Shown: piece by piece, positions 21,991 to 32,999 of the stretch
Layout of the letters: the number at the start of each line of letters is the position of its first letter
How positions within the stretch are numbered: position 1 is the first letter of the stretch
NCBI GenBank assembly: GCA_003952965.2
Contig: CM025853.1
Location: forward strand, 25,436,254-25,500,253
DNA from: Morella rubra
Taxonomy: Eukaryota; Streptophyta; Magnoliopsida; Fagales; Myricaceae
DNA length: 64,000 bases
Direction: 5' to 3'
The notes under the pieces: model-generated
Databases searched by the model: none
Told to the model about the DNA's origin: nothing
Seen by the model: only the letters and a program-made list of their open reading frames with translations
Translations under genes and position numbers: made by a program

Positions 21991-22260
21991 TGGGTCCACT
22001 TAATTAACTAATGTGATGGTCTTCAAGCTCTATGGTTAAGTAACCGGTCCAAGTGGCCTTCACATGCACTGAGTTAACTTTTGTATTTTCCCGACCGTCT
22101 TTACCAATAAAATTTCTCTATTTGTCTAGAAACAAAATTACTGACATTGGCCCACAAAATTTTCAAATTTTGGTTGGCCCAGCCAGGAGTGATCCGAGTG
22201 ATTGGGCCTCACAAAACTATACGGAAAAAATATTTGTAAAATGATACCTTCCTTTACCCA
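21980..22260. repeat. dispersed repeat, copy 2 (partner 15500-15780)
   Basis: Collinear with 15500-15780: GTCCACTTAATTAACTAATG, CTCTATGGTTAAGTAACCGG and AAATTTTGGTTGGCCCAG. Non-coding. Confidence 0.7.
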
Positions 22261-22281
22261 ATAGTTATATTAAAGTTTATA

Positions 22282-22704
22282 GGATGAAATATACTTTGTA
22301 CCTTCTAAGGAGACTTTTCACTTTGTACCCTCCAATTATGGAGTCTTGATACTTTACGCCCTAATCTATTATTTTTTTCCATATTACACCTACCAACTAT
22401 TAATTCCCGACACTTTGTACTCTCAAAATTTTCGGTTAATTTGGACGGAAAATGATTTTTTGAGACGAGAAATGATAATTTTGTCCTCATAATTCTTTTT
22501 TGGGCAGTAACCATTTTATGAGGTAAAATTGTAATTTTAGACACCAAAAAATAAATTTCCGTTCAAACTAACGAAAAAATTTTAACGGATAGTGCGAAGT
22601 ATCTAAAATCAATAGTTGTTGTGTGTGCAACGTGACAAAAATAATAAATAAGGGTGCAAAGTGTTAAGACTTCCAAAATTAGAGGGTGCAAAGTGTATTT
22701 ATCC
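22282..22704. mobile_element. MITE-like inverted-repeat element (423 bp)
   Basis: The left end GGATGAAATATACTTTGTACC (in part) matches the inverse of the right end AGGGTGCAAAGTGTATTTATCC (in part). Inverted similarity continues inward over more than 100 bp, including TTTCCGTTCAAACTAACG against TCGGTTAATTTGGACGGA. The target duplication could not be resolved, so the superfamily is open. Confidence 0.7.
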
Positions 22705-22957
22705 TAAATAATAATAAGAGCGACGAAATATATTTGTTTTCCTTATGATTACTTTGTTTGATAAAATTTTTTATATATAATTAGTGTGATTAACAGATAA
22801 CCAATGTTCATATAAATTTCCTAATTTTTTTTACTGGGCAACAAACATCCTTAAGGAAAATAAGGTATAATATTTCCTTTAAACAAAGCTTAAGAAATAA
22901 CGAGAATATATCCACACTTGGAAACATAAGAGACTCAAACTAAAGAGATAAAATAGT

Positions 22958-24389
22958 GGGGTAAAGTCATAGTTAGCCCCCTATATTTGGGCAAAAAGCA
23001 AGTTGCTACCTTTATTTTTTAATCCAACAATTTGAGACCCCTATCTTTCAAAACCTGTCAATCTTCGCCCCTCGTCTAAATTCTCCATCAAATGAGACGG
23101 TTTTTCATCCACATGCATCACACGTGTCTTTCTTCCATCTGAAATGACCAAGCTACCCTTGGGCCCTTTGTAGAAACTCCACTTTCAGATGCAATCCTCT
23201 CGGTATCTAAAGTTTGCGGCTAGTGGCCAAGTCTCTCGTATCCTACATAACCATAGACAATAAAAAAGAAGACCCTCATGTTCAATCCGTCACGAAAACT
23301 GAAAAGTTGGAGAAAAATAATTGTTTGCAAAACTATGCATGTACTAATATGTATAGAAAGGCCTAATAAACTTCCGTTTGGTTGGTAAGAAAATGGAGGA
23401 AAAGGAAAAAAAATGTTAAATAAACAGAATCTAGATTGCCTGTTCATTTTGGCTCCAGAAAGGGACAAGGAAAAAGTGATTTGCCTGTATAAAATTTGGA
23501 AAACAACTGTTTGGCTAAGTTATGAACATAATATGAAAAACTGTGATATTGTTAAGAATGACTCTATTCTACTGTGTTTTCTCAGCAACCAAAGCATACT
23601 ACAAACACCAAATGTTAAACTTGGTTTACTTCAATAAACTCAAACCCAAATCATCCCAATTCAAACAATAAAGCTCAACATTGAGACACACGACAATGTA
23701 TAATGAGCCAAGAAGGAACGAAGAAGAATAGTCAATGAAACAAGTCAAAGTCCGACTCGCAGACAAGTTCGGAAACTCAAAAACTAGCCGGAATTCATAA
23801 ACGTGTTTTTTTTTCTTTTCATTGTCAAAATTCAGTCCTAAGAGCAACTCATTTCGATGCAGATCGTAAGAAGAAGTAGTAGGCGAAAAAGAGTCATAAC
23901 GACCGCATTTAGAATGGAGACGAGAAGAGAGAGATTCAGATACCTTACATTGCCGGTTTTGGCTAGAAAGAAAAAATGACGAAGTTTTGCAGTCAGCTGA
24001 AAATTCAATCGTTGAATAAGGCAGTAGATGAAAACGAGCCAGAGAAATAACAGCTTATGGAATCAGTGCGACAGAGATAATGATAACAAAGGCCTCACTT
24101 ACCGTTCTGGTTATGAAACTTTTTTGAGAGAGAGAGAGAGAGAGCAAGGAGGGTCTGAAGACGGAAATGGAATCGAGTTGAAAAGAGAAGGGCAGCTTGG
24201 TCATTCAGATGGAAGAGAGGCACGTGTGACGCACGTGGACGAAAAACCATCTCATTTGACGGAGAATTTAAACGAGGGGCGAAGATTGACAGGTTTTGAA
24301 AGATAAGGGTCTCAAATTGTTGGATTGAAATATAAGGGTAGCAACTTGATTTTTACCCAATCATAAGGGGCTAACTATAACTTTACCCC
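22958..24389. mobile_element. Mutator-like element with ~200-bp terminal inverted repeats
   Basis: Terminal inverted repeats (22958-23163 and 24182-24389) start GGGGTAAAGTCATAG / end CTATAACTTTACCCC and match closely by eye over about 205 bp. The perfect 9-bp target duplication TAAAATAGT lies at 22949-22957 and 24390-24398. The 1-kb interior has no transposase. On the minus strand it shows a CT-rich tract (complement of the GA repeat near 24127-24144) followed by a donor-like GTAAGTGAGG (complement 24093-24102) and intron-like text, as in a captured 5' UTR plus first intron. That makes it a possible Pack-MULE; the donor gene is unknown. Confidence 0.88.
24127..24144. repeat. GA microsatellite
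   Basis: Nine GA units inside the Mutator-like element. On the minus strand it forms the CT-rich leader-like tract noted for that element. Confidence 0.85.
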
Positions 24390-24526
24390 TAAAATAGTCC
24401 TCAATACTACCACCTCTGGTGAATATCAGACACTACCAACCCACTTGTCCAATGACAAAGATGCTAGCCCAGAGGCATATTAAGAAGGTATAGTTGCAGA
24501 TTGCAAGCCATGAGGGTGGGATAACA

Positions 24527-25456
24527 TTAAAGTATATTCTCACCTGCAAACCTCCATTTCATTTTAGCAGCCTCCCTTTGGCACTCTTTCATTAAGCAAG
24601 ATTTCACAACATGCATGTTATACGTTTCAAGAATTTGTTGGTACTCCTCATTTTTTTGTTTTTGAATCATGACTCCAATAAAATTGCACTCTGAACAATA
24701 ATAGATACAAACGCGAGGATCTCTCAATTCCTCACAAATGTTGCACCAATATTCGTCATCTGGATCATCATCTTCAATAATTGAATCCTCTAAAGTGAAA
24801 CAATCTACATGAGTACTTTCATGTTTGATGGTACATAGGAGTGGACCACACAAAAGATGGATCTTGAAATTGCACTCCACACATTGGAATCCGTAACCCT
24901 GAGTGACGCTTAATTCTTTGGGCAATGACAATGATTTGCAAATGCTATCATAAGCGCCACAGAAATACTAGGGGGTAAGGACTGTACAAAACAAAGAAGG
25001 TGTGGGTGACTTTTGTACTTGATACGGTTTTTCAATGGGAAGTAGATTTTGCACATGTAGAAATGGCATTCGTCACAATGGAAATGCTTCTGAGTACTGC
25101 GAACCTGGTCACAAAAGTTGCATCTAATTCTTGAAGGAGGCGTAACATTAACCAATGTGAGAAGGTGGTCAGGCTGAAAAGGGTGTTCTATTTCTTGTGG
25201 CAGTGCCTCCTCAACACAAGATTTATGCAAATGATATCTGCAATCCAAGTAGGAATAGAATGGACCTGGTTTCCACACTTTTTTGTTGCATTTTAATGCA
25301 TGGTTGGAAAAGATTCCAATCGCCCAAATACAGCGGATGCGGAAGAGAGTAATATTGTAGAATCTGAAGCTCTGGTTCATGACCTCCTGCAGAGCTAATA
25401 CGATAATTTGCTGAAATAGCTATAGAGTTCTTCTCAATTGATGTCCTTGCAATCAC
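24527..25456 (-). pseudogene. DC1-domain gene remnant (copy 3)
   Basis: Frame 25380-24910 encodes YSYLDCRYHLHKSCVEEALP, EHPFQPDHLLTLVNV, CNFCDQVRSTQKHFHCDECH and FYMCKIYFPLKNRIKYKSHP. These are DC1 repeats with H-x-C/C-x2-C ligands, one expected Cys reading Tyr in CKIYFP. A frameshift near 24930 shifts into frame 24931-24527: QGYGFQCVECNFKIHLLCGP, the acidic DDDPDDEYWCNICEELRDP block, then YYCSECNFI and a charged C-terminal stretch. At 25400-25456 the frame joins a GTSIE-type phrase of the C-terminal exon, so the locus appears rearranged. DC1 proteins are plant-specific zinc-binding proteins of mostly unknown role. Confidence 0.75.
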
Positions 25457-26025
25457 ACCAATGTTCTATAGCTAAAGTCATACTTTGAATAAGATGCCTT
25501 GCCTTTCTTCTTAGCAACGGCTATCGTAATTGCCTATCGATTTCATGAATTTATCCTTTGATTCTCGTATACTTCAAGTAATGTCCACGATTCATATGAA
25601 CGCCAATATTGTTTGCTTTTCCAAAGAGATTCCTCCTTTCTCCTTCTCCATCATAATATTAATTTTTGTTGCCTTAAAAAAGAGAATTGTCTGGTCCTTT
25701 CCATTAGAAAGAAGAGAAAGGGTGGTGGAAAAAGGTCATTGTTAGTTTTTATGCAAGAAATTAAACTTCTGCCTTCTTTGGTTTCTGCAATTTCTAATTG
25801 TGAGGTTGTAAATTGGGCTACAAAATTTTTCACCTACCTGATCAAGCAAGCAGCCAATCCGATTGGGCTAGCACAAATAATAAAACGAGGAAAAAGTTAT
25901 TCATTCTCTTGTGCTCATCAAACTTGTTAGCATCAAATACAAACATATGATTAGTTATATACACATGTCGGAACCTAATCAGTCTTGAAGTGTATCACTG
26001 TTAGGTGATTGGACTTAAATCTAAA
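25440..26025. repeat. segmental duplication block, copy 1 (partner 51570-52150)
   Basis: Collinear with 51570-52150 (for example CACACCAATGTTCTATAGCT, TTAAACTTCTGCCTTCTTTG and AAGCAAGCAGCCAATCCGAT, each with a few differences). It contains only short decayed frames. The copy continues after the solo LTR at 27254-27617. Confidence 0.8.
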
Positions 26026-26030
26026 TAAAG

Positions 26031-27248
26031 TGTAAGTCCAAGGATTAAGGCAACCTAAGAGGGGGGTGAATTGGATTTTAAAACTTTTTCGCTTTTAACC
26101 CCCAAAGTCGTGTTTGCAAAGTAAAGACTAATTTAGCACAAGTATATTGATGCAATAAGTAAATAAGTGCTAAATGTAAAGAGTAGGGTTTAGAGAAGCA
26201 AACACGAGATTTTTAGGTGGTTCGGCAACCCGCCTACATCCACCCCTCAAGCTCCTTTACCGAGCCTTGAGGTTTTTTCACTATCTTCCAAATAGTGTAC
26301 ACTCTAGCTTTCGGGTGCTAGAGAACCGTACAAGTGCTTTCCCGGGCTCAACACTCCAACCCAAGTGATTTTTAGGCTCACCACTCACAACCTAACCAAG
26401 CTTGAGATATACCCTCTCTAAGCTTTTTCTTTAGTGAACAACCTCACTAAAGGAATCACCTCTTTTGGATAGGAAGATACAAGAATAAACTCTCTCAAAG
26501 AGTAGATAAGAAAATGAAAAGCTCTATCTCTTTGATTCACACAATGACAAGGATGTGAAAATGTAATTTGTGTGAATGATATGAGAAATATGGAATAAGA
26601 AGGTTTAAGATATTTTCAAGCTATGTAAAATGATATGTGGTTGTTCTCTCTTGTTTAGAGACATTAGGAAGGTCTATATATAGCCACATGAGAAAACTAG
26701 CCGTTTATAGCCGTTAGGGGTCGATCTGACAATTTTACCGTTGTACCGGTCGACCGCTTCAACTAGCCGTTGCTCAACGGTCATAAAATTTGAATGCTGT
26801 CAAACATCATCCGCTTCATGTAGCGGTCGACCGCTACAAATCATTTTCATCACCGCTACAATTAAAAAGTCCTTTTTGACATTTTTGAAATCCCATTTCA
26901 AAAACCAACTTCCCAAAAGTATAACCAAGGCTTGGAGTTTATATAGGGATGATTTGAAAACATTAAAGCGCATTTTGGTTGTCAAACTTGTGATAAGAAG
27001 ATTATGCACGGTTTGAAAAATATGCAAGTGTATGATTCAAATCCTTGTCAAAAGTGAAACTAAGAGTTACAAGGTTATACCCTATGGTCTTGAATCTTCA
27101 CTTTTGAGCTCCTTGCATCTTCTTGATCTTCAATCTTCTTGTCTTTGGCTCTTTGATAAAAATGTCTTTGTCTTTGAAGATGTCCATTTTGTAAACTTAA
27201 TCCATTTATTGAAATCATCAAAACATCGATTGTGAACAAAAGCCAACA
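26031..27248. mobile_element. solo LTR (1218 bp) with empty-site partner
   Basis: It begins TGTAAGTCCAAGG at 26031, ends CCAACA at 27248 and has a perfect 5-bp target duplication TAAAG (26026-26030, 27249-27253). The paralogous block reads straight through the unoccupied site (CTAAGTAAAGGAAA near 52147), which proves the boundaries. It contains a CTATATATAG TATA-like motif near 26672 and a GGTTCGGCAACCCGCCTAC phrase like those in other plant LTRs. No coding region, primer site or polypurine tract. Orientation not settled. Confidence 0.92.
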
Positions 27249-27253
27249 TAAAG

Positions 27254-27617
27254 GACTTTTTTGACAAAAAAAAAAAAATACGGGGATTGCTACTAATCAT
27301 ATTGAAACCCAAGAGTAGTTTTTAAAAGGGTGTAAAACCTAGGACGAAAAAAGTCTTTAACCTTTTTTTTTCATTTTCTATTATTTTAAAGACAAAAAAT
27401 CTAAATTCGAATTCATAAATATGGAAGCCCATCGAGCTGTATTAGCTAGGGATTATATTATTTACGTAATGAACTTAGTAAGCTAGGAATATAATTAAGG
27501 AATTAAATGGTGCAATCTTGATTTCCAGCAGCCCAAAAAAAATCAAAAGAAACTAATTTATAATCTACTGTTAGATGGGTAGCGAGTTGGATTTGGACAT
27601 AGGCATATAGTTTATAT
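27254..27617. repeat. segmental duplication block, copy 1 continued
   Basis: Collinear with 52154-52530, including CTACTGTTAGATGGGTAGCG and TTGGATTTGGACATAGGCAT just before the copia A insertion point. Non-coding. Confidence 0.8.
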
Positions 27618-27858
27618 AGTTGAAATATTGAATTATAGTCAATGACTCTTGTAATTATCTCTGTGATTCTTTCCTATTTTACAGACAACGCAACTGTACG
27701 TTAGGTGTAAACATTTTTAGGCGTATAGCTTGATTTGCAGGAATAATTGATAGCTTAATTGTAGGATCTACACTATTGATCCATCACTATATAGGTCTGT
27801 ACATATTTATATTGAAAGTATGAATAAAAAATATTATAGTTGACCTCTATTTTTGAAG
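27618..27858 (+). repeat. copia A 5' LTR
   Basis: About 241 bp. Its first ~130 bp match 32299-32427 (GAATTATAGTCAATGACTCT, TTTTTAGGCGTATAGCTTGA). The usual TG start reads AG here, compared with TG in the 3' copy. It ends just before the methionyl-tRNA-type primer site. Confidence 0.82.
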
Positions 27859-27969
27859 TTAGTATCAAAGCCAGGTTCTGCCTATACTTTTCTGATCGTA
27901 TTTCCATTGACACCACACCAGAAAAAAAGAAAAAGGCTTCACAATCTTTCATCCCTCATTGCGTCACCA

Positions 27970-28924
27970 TGAGCAAGTCAGATTTTGAAGTCTCTGAGCC
28001 CAAAGTTGCTCCTATTATTATTCACTCCAAAGGCTCATCTTTCAAATTATGATATGTGGTCTCAAATCATAGAGATGCATAATGCTGAGAAGGAGAAACT
28101 CTCCTTTATTAGTGGGAATTCATTTCTACCTACAAAGAAAGATGATGGCTATGAGAAGTGGTATGCAGATAATCAAAAGGTCAAGCGATGGTTGTTGATG
28201 TCAATGTCACCAGTAATTATGAAGCAATATCTTCGCTTACCCACTGCTCGTGACATTTGGAACGCTCTTTCTAAAGCCTTTTATGATGGAACAGATGAGT
28301 TTCAAGTTTTTACCTTGAATCAGAAGGCTTTCTCTGCCAAACAGAAGGGGGGAGCACTTCCTGTCTATTATGGAGAATTAACTGAAATTTTTATTGAGTT
28401 GAATCATCGTGATAAGGTGATCATGGAAAGTGAAAAAGATGTTGAATCTTATCAAAAATCGGTTCAGAGACAAAGAGTGCATATTTTTCTTGCTGGATTA
28501 GATGGCGACTTTGAACAAGTCCGTGGTGAAATTCTGAGAAAGGAACCTATTCCTGAATTAGACGAATGTTACACACTAGTCCGTCATGAATCTATTTGAC
28601 ATACAATGATGAATGGAGAACCTGAAAACTTTAAAGCTTCAGCCATGGTGGCCCAAAACCGGTCTTCTCAAAATCAGCAAGATTGAAAAAGGTCCAGCCA
28701 TCATAAGAATGGTGTTGACAAATCCACCTACAAATGCACTCATTGCGATCAAACTGGTCATACCAAAAGTCAATGCTTTGAACTTGTGGGGTATCCAGTA
28801 TGGTGGGATCACAATCGTGATCCACGAAAGAAGAATGCCAAGAAGACCTCTTCTGCTGCAGTTGTTGAAACAAAGACAGAGAAGATGTTGCTGGCAAGGC
28901 CTCGGTATTGGCAGCAGTTGTAGA
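27970..28924 (+). pseudogene. copia A gag
   Basis: ATG 27970 opens MSKSDFEVSEPKVAP. After a frame change near 28045 a 190-residue block (28055-28597) carries the UBN2-type gag region (WLLMSMSPVIMKQYL, FLAGLDGDFEQVRGEIL). After the stop at 28597-28599 the frame continues to a CCHC zinc knuckle CTHCDQTGHTKSQC (about 28732-28773) used for RNA packaging. The frame changes and stops make it non-functional. Confidence 0.85.
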
Positions 28925-28969
28925 TAATGGTGGTAAGGTCGTAAATATTTCTACACTTGTTTCTAATAG

Positions 28970-31900
28970 TGCATAGATAATTGATTCCGGTGCTACCAAT
29001 CATATGACATTTGATTCTAGTCAGGTCTCTCTCATTAAACCATCCTCACAACCGTTAGTTTCCACTACCAATGGTACTTCAACCCCAATTATTGGGGAAG
29101 GATCTGTGCCCCTCAATAATACTTTGAATTTAGATTCAGTTTTAGTTGTTCCATCTTTGAATTATAATCTTTTGTCAGTTTCCCAAATAACCACTGCTTT
29201 ATCTAGTGTTGTCATTTTTTTGGCCTAACTTTTGTGTGTTTAAGGACATCCAAACAAGGCAAACGATTGGTTGTGGTATTAGGTGAGGGAAGCTATATTA
29301 TATTGACCTTGTGTCGAGCAATTTGAACAAGTTGCATCAAGGTTTAGCTGTGGATGGTTCCTAGGGGGAGAAGAAAACATCTGAAATTTTGTTATGGCAT
29401 CGACGTTTGGGGCATGTCTCTTTTGGTTACTTGCAGAAATTATTTCCTAGTTTATTTACAAGATTTAACGTTTCAAGTTTTCAGTGTGGTATTTGTGAAC
29501 TTGCAAAGAGCCATCGTGCTTCATTTCCATTAACTTTAAATAGAAGTTCAACTCTATTTATGGTCATACATTATGATCTTTGGGGTCCATCCCACATCCC
29601 TACCTTGAGTGGATCACGTTGGTTTGTTACGTTTATTGACGATTGTACTAGGATGACTTGGGTGTGTCTAATGAAGTCCAAAGGCAAAGTGACCTTGATC
29701 TTTAAAAGGTTTCATAAAATGATTTCTACTCAGTACAACGTAAAGATGCAGGTTCTCCACAGTGACAATGGTGGAGACTATATGAGTTCTAAATTACAAC
29801 AATATTTTGAAGCCCACGACATTATTCACCAAACTACTTGTCCCAATACACCCCAGCAGAATGGAGTAGCTAAGCGAAAAAATCGTCACTTGTTGGAAGT
29901 TGTCTGTGCTTCTTTGATCGAAGCTCATATGCCGTTATCCTATTGGGGAGAAGCACTTACCTCTGCAACATATTAATTAACCGAGTACCCTCCAGCACTA
30001 TTGGTTTCCAAACACCATCCCATGCTCTTGCTGAAGCTCTTGTTGCCCCAACTATCCCAAACTTACCTCCTCATGTCTTTGGATGTGTAGCCTTCATACA
30101 CCTTCATAAGCATCAGCGCAACAAGTTACAACTTCGAGCTTTGAAATGTGTCTTTCTTGGGTACGCTACTCATCAAAAGGGGTACCGGTGCTATCATCCT
30201 CCAACTCAATGAATGTTTATTACATTGGATGTAGTTTTTCATGAAGACTCAATGTATTTTTCCTCTAAAGCCTCAACTTCAGGGGGAGTACCACCAAGAG
30301 GAAGTTCAGACTCTAGACTATGATGTTCACATTTCTATAGAAGTTCCACCTAGTAACTAAGATGTGGGTGATTTGGATATAAGTGGTATTAATTAGGATG
30401 CTAGTGGTGATGAGTTACAAACTGGGCTAGTCAATTAAGACGTGAGTGAATTGGATTTAAGTGGTATAACTTTGGACCAAAGTGGTAATGCACACTCAAA
30501 AACTGAAACTACGGCTTCACCTTCATCCACTGATACACCAAACCAATCGCTTACTGAGGATGTTTCTTACTTTGTGCCTAAACCTGTTAGAAAACAGCTA
30601 CCACAACGCCACACCAGAGGTATCCCTAAACCCACATATGAACCTGAACTTTCTAGTAAAGTTAAATATCCCATGAGTCATTATGTGTCTAACCATCTCT
30701 TGTCTGAATCAAATCAGTCATTTGTAAATCAATTGTCTACTGTATCGATTCCTAACAGTGTGCAGGAAGCCTTAACCGACTCAAGGTGGGAAGCTGTAAT
30801 GAACGAAGAGGTAGAATCCTAACTAAAAAATAAAACTTAGGAACTTGTTGATTGTTCACCTGGAAAGAAAACAATTGGATGTCGATGGGTATTTACTGAG
30901 AAGTACAAAGCAGATTGTGCAATTGAACGCTTTAAAGCGAGACTGGTGGCAAAAGGATACACTTAAACCTACGGGATTGATTATACAGAGACATTTGCAC
31001 TTATAGCTAAAATCAACACAGTTCGAGTCTTTTTGTCTCTAGCTGTGAACTTGGATTGGCCATTACAACAATTTGATGTGAAAAACGCCTTTCTACACGG
31101 CGAGTTGTCTGAAAAAGTCTACATGGATCTTCCACCAGGATGCATGATACTCGAAATAGATAGTCAAAAGGTGTGCATATTAAAGAAATCTTTGTATGGG
31201 TTGAAACAATCTCCAAAAGCGTGGTTCGAAAGGTTCACAAAGTCTGTGAGAGCCTTCGGTTACCATCAGAGCAATTCAGATCACACTTTATTTCTGAAGA
31301 AACGACAAGATAAGATCTCTCCACTTATTGTGTATGTAGATGATATGGTGGTCACAGGAAATGATCCTGAAGAAAGGAAGAATCTATAGAGTTATGTGTC
31401 CAAAGAATTTGAAATGAAAGACCTTGGTCCCTTGAAATTTTTCCTTGGAATTGAAGTGTCTCGATCTAATAAAGGTATCTTCCTTTCTCAAAGGAAATAT
31501 ACCTTAGATTTGTTGCGAGAAACTGGTATGTCAGCATGTCAACCAGCTGATACACCATTGGAAGAAGGTTTGAAGTTATGTGTTGAATCTAATCAGGTAT
31601 CAGTTGATAAAGGAAGATACCAGAGACTTGTAGGAAGATTGATGTACTTAGCACACACTAGACCGAACCTTGCCTATGCATTGAGCATTGTTAGCCAGTT
31701 TATGCATAATCCTGGAGAGCAACATATGAATGCCATTATGCGTATTTTGAGATATTTGAAGTCCGCTCCTGGTAAGGAAATTTTATTCACTAAGAATGTT
31801 GATTATCAAAATGTAGATGCATATACTGATGCTGATTGGGCTGGAGCAATAGATGACTGACAGTCTACTTTAGGATATTTCACCTTTGTAGGTGGTAATC

Positions 31901-32304
31901 TTGTTACATGGAGAAGCAAAAAATAAAATGTTGTTGCATGTTCAAGTGCAGAAGCTGAATTTAGAGGTATGGCACTTGGAATTTGTGAAGCATTATGGTT
32001 AAGATCTCTCTTAAGGGATTTGGGCTATCCACCTAGGAAACCAATTTGGCTATATTGTGACAGTAACGCAACATGTGATATTGCCCATAATCCAGTTCAA
32101 CATGATCGTACTAAGCATGTGGAGGTAGACAGATTCTTCATTAAGGAGAAGATGGATGAGAAAAGTGTGGAGTTGCCTGAGATTAGATCAAAGGATCAAT
32201 TGGTTGATATTCTCACTAAAGTAGTTTCCATCGAGTGTTCTCAATGTTTTTGGACAAGTTGGGCATATGTGACATCTACGCACCAACTTGAGGGGGAGTG
32301 TTGA
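28970..32304 (+). pseudogene. copia A pol (protease, integrase, reverse transcriptase, RNase H)
   Basis: The protease block IIDSGATNHMTFDSSQ (from about 28978) is followed, after frame changes, by the integrase HHCC zinc region (WHRRLGHVSFGYLQ...CGICELAK, from 29389), the integrase core (FVTFIDDCTRMTW; HSDNGGDY), a reverse transcriptase with DVKNAFLHGELSEKVY and YVDDMVV (31033-31390), then RNase H (DADWAGAIDD, SSAEAEFRGM, DRTKHVEVDRFF). Most of pol is in one frame with nonsense codons, for example near 31387, 31858 and 31924. The catalytic Glu of the D,D-35-E triad, expected in QQNGVAERKN, is Lys (QQNGVAKRKN), which would abolish integration. Confidence 0.9.
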
Positions 32305-32427
32305 AATATTTGAATTATAGTCAATGACTCTTGTAATTATCTTTGTAATTCTTTCCTATTCTAGAAACAACGCAGCTGTACATTAGGTGTAAACATTTTT
32401 AGGCGTATAGCTTGATTGCAGGAATAA
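32299..32427 (+). repeat. copia A truncated 3' LTR
   Basis: Starts TGTTGAAATATTTG directly after AGGGGGAG and follows the 5' LTR as far as GCAGGAATAA, then switches to segmental-duplication sequence that matches 52622 onward. The GGAATAA overlap is shared by the LTR and the target locus. Confidence 0.85.
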
Positions 32428-32556
32428 TAAAGATGAGATTAAAAAAAATCAGCACAACAAAAGAGATAATAAATGTTTTAATCTCTTATGAGTATGACAT
32501 CTGACCTCCCACTTGACCAATGTAATTATGTCAAACCAATTACTAGATAATTTTGG

Positions 32557-32950
32557 CTAATTTTGTTGAAGGAGGTGTGGGTGATGTTTGTACGTGATAT
32601 GGTATTTCAATGGGAAGCAAATTGTGCACATGTAGAAATGGCATTCGCCACAATGGAAATATTTCCTAGTAGTAGGGCAATCCTTGTCACAGGACTTGCA
32701 TCTTGTCGAAGGAGGTCTATCAACCAATGTGAGACAGTGTCCAGGATGAAATGGGTGTTCCAATATTTTTTGTGGCAGTGTCACGTCAGCACAAGATTCA
32801 TGCAATTGATATCCGCAATCGAAGCAAGAATAGAATGGACCTGATTCTCTTCCCTTTCTCTTGCATTGAACACTACTATATTGCAAACGTTCGCCATCGC
32901 CGAATTCCAGCCCATGCGGATGAAAGAAATGCTGAATTTCCCTTTGTCTT
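32557..32950 (-). pseudogene. DC1-domain fragment (copy 4), in frame over two repeats
   Basis: Minus strand from about 32950: HFFHPHGLEFGDGERLQYSS, QCKRKGRESGPFYSCFDCGY, QLHESCADVTLPQ, EHPFHPGHCLTLVD, CKSCDKDCPTTRKYFHCGEC, HFYMCTICFPLKYHITYKHH. This gives two nearly perfect DC1 repeats (HPH-x-L...C-x2-C...C-x2-C-x4-H-x3-C). The frame then runs into unrelated sequence at the HPHLLQQN stop. The following DC1 repeat and PEARLI-4-like exon are missing. It is the best preserved first exon of the family here and may be expressed or dead; I see no complete gene. Confidence 0.75.
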
Positions 32951-32999
32951 AGGTGGCCTGTAGGAGTAAAGGAATTTGATCATCAGACCGTGTACTTAT

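Larger units (their letters stand above)
27618..32427 (+). mobile_element. copia A: Ty1/copia retrotransposon, degenerate, 3' LTR truncated
   Basis: The 5' LTR runs 27618-27858, then a primer-binding site TAGTATCAAAGCC (27860 on), gag, protease, integrase, reverse transcriptase and RNase H in Ty1/copia order, a polypurine tract AGGGGGAG (32291-32298) and only the first ~129 bp of the 3' LTR (32299-32427). The paralogous segment around 52520-52640 lacks it. The left junction falls after TATAT. At the right, host-like AATAAAGATGAG sequence joins directly inside the LTR, so the outer part of the 3' LTR and its target duplication were deleted. Confidence 0.9.
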
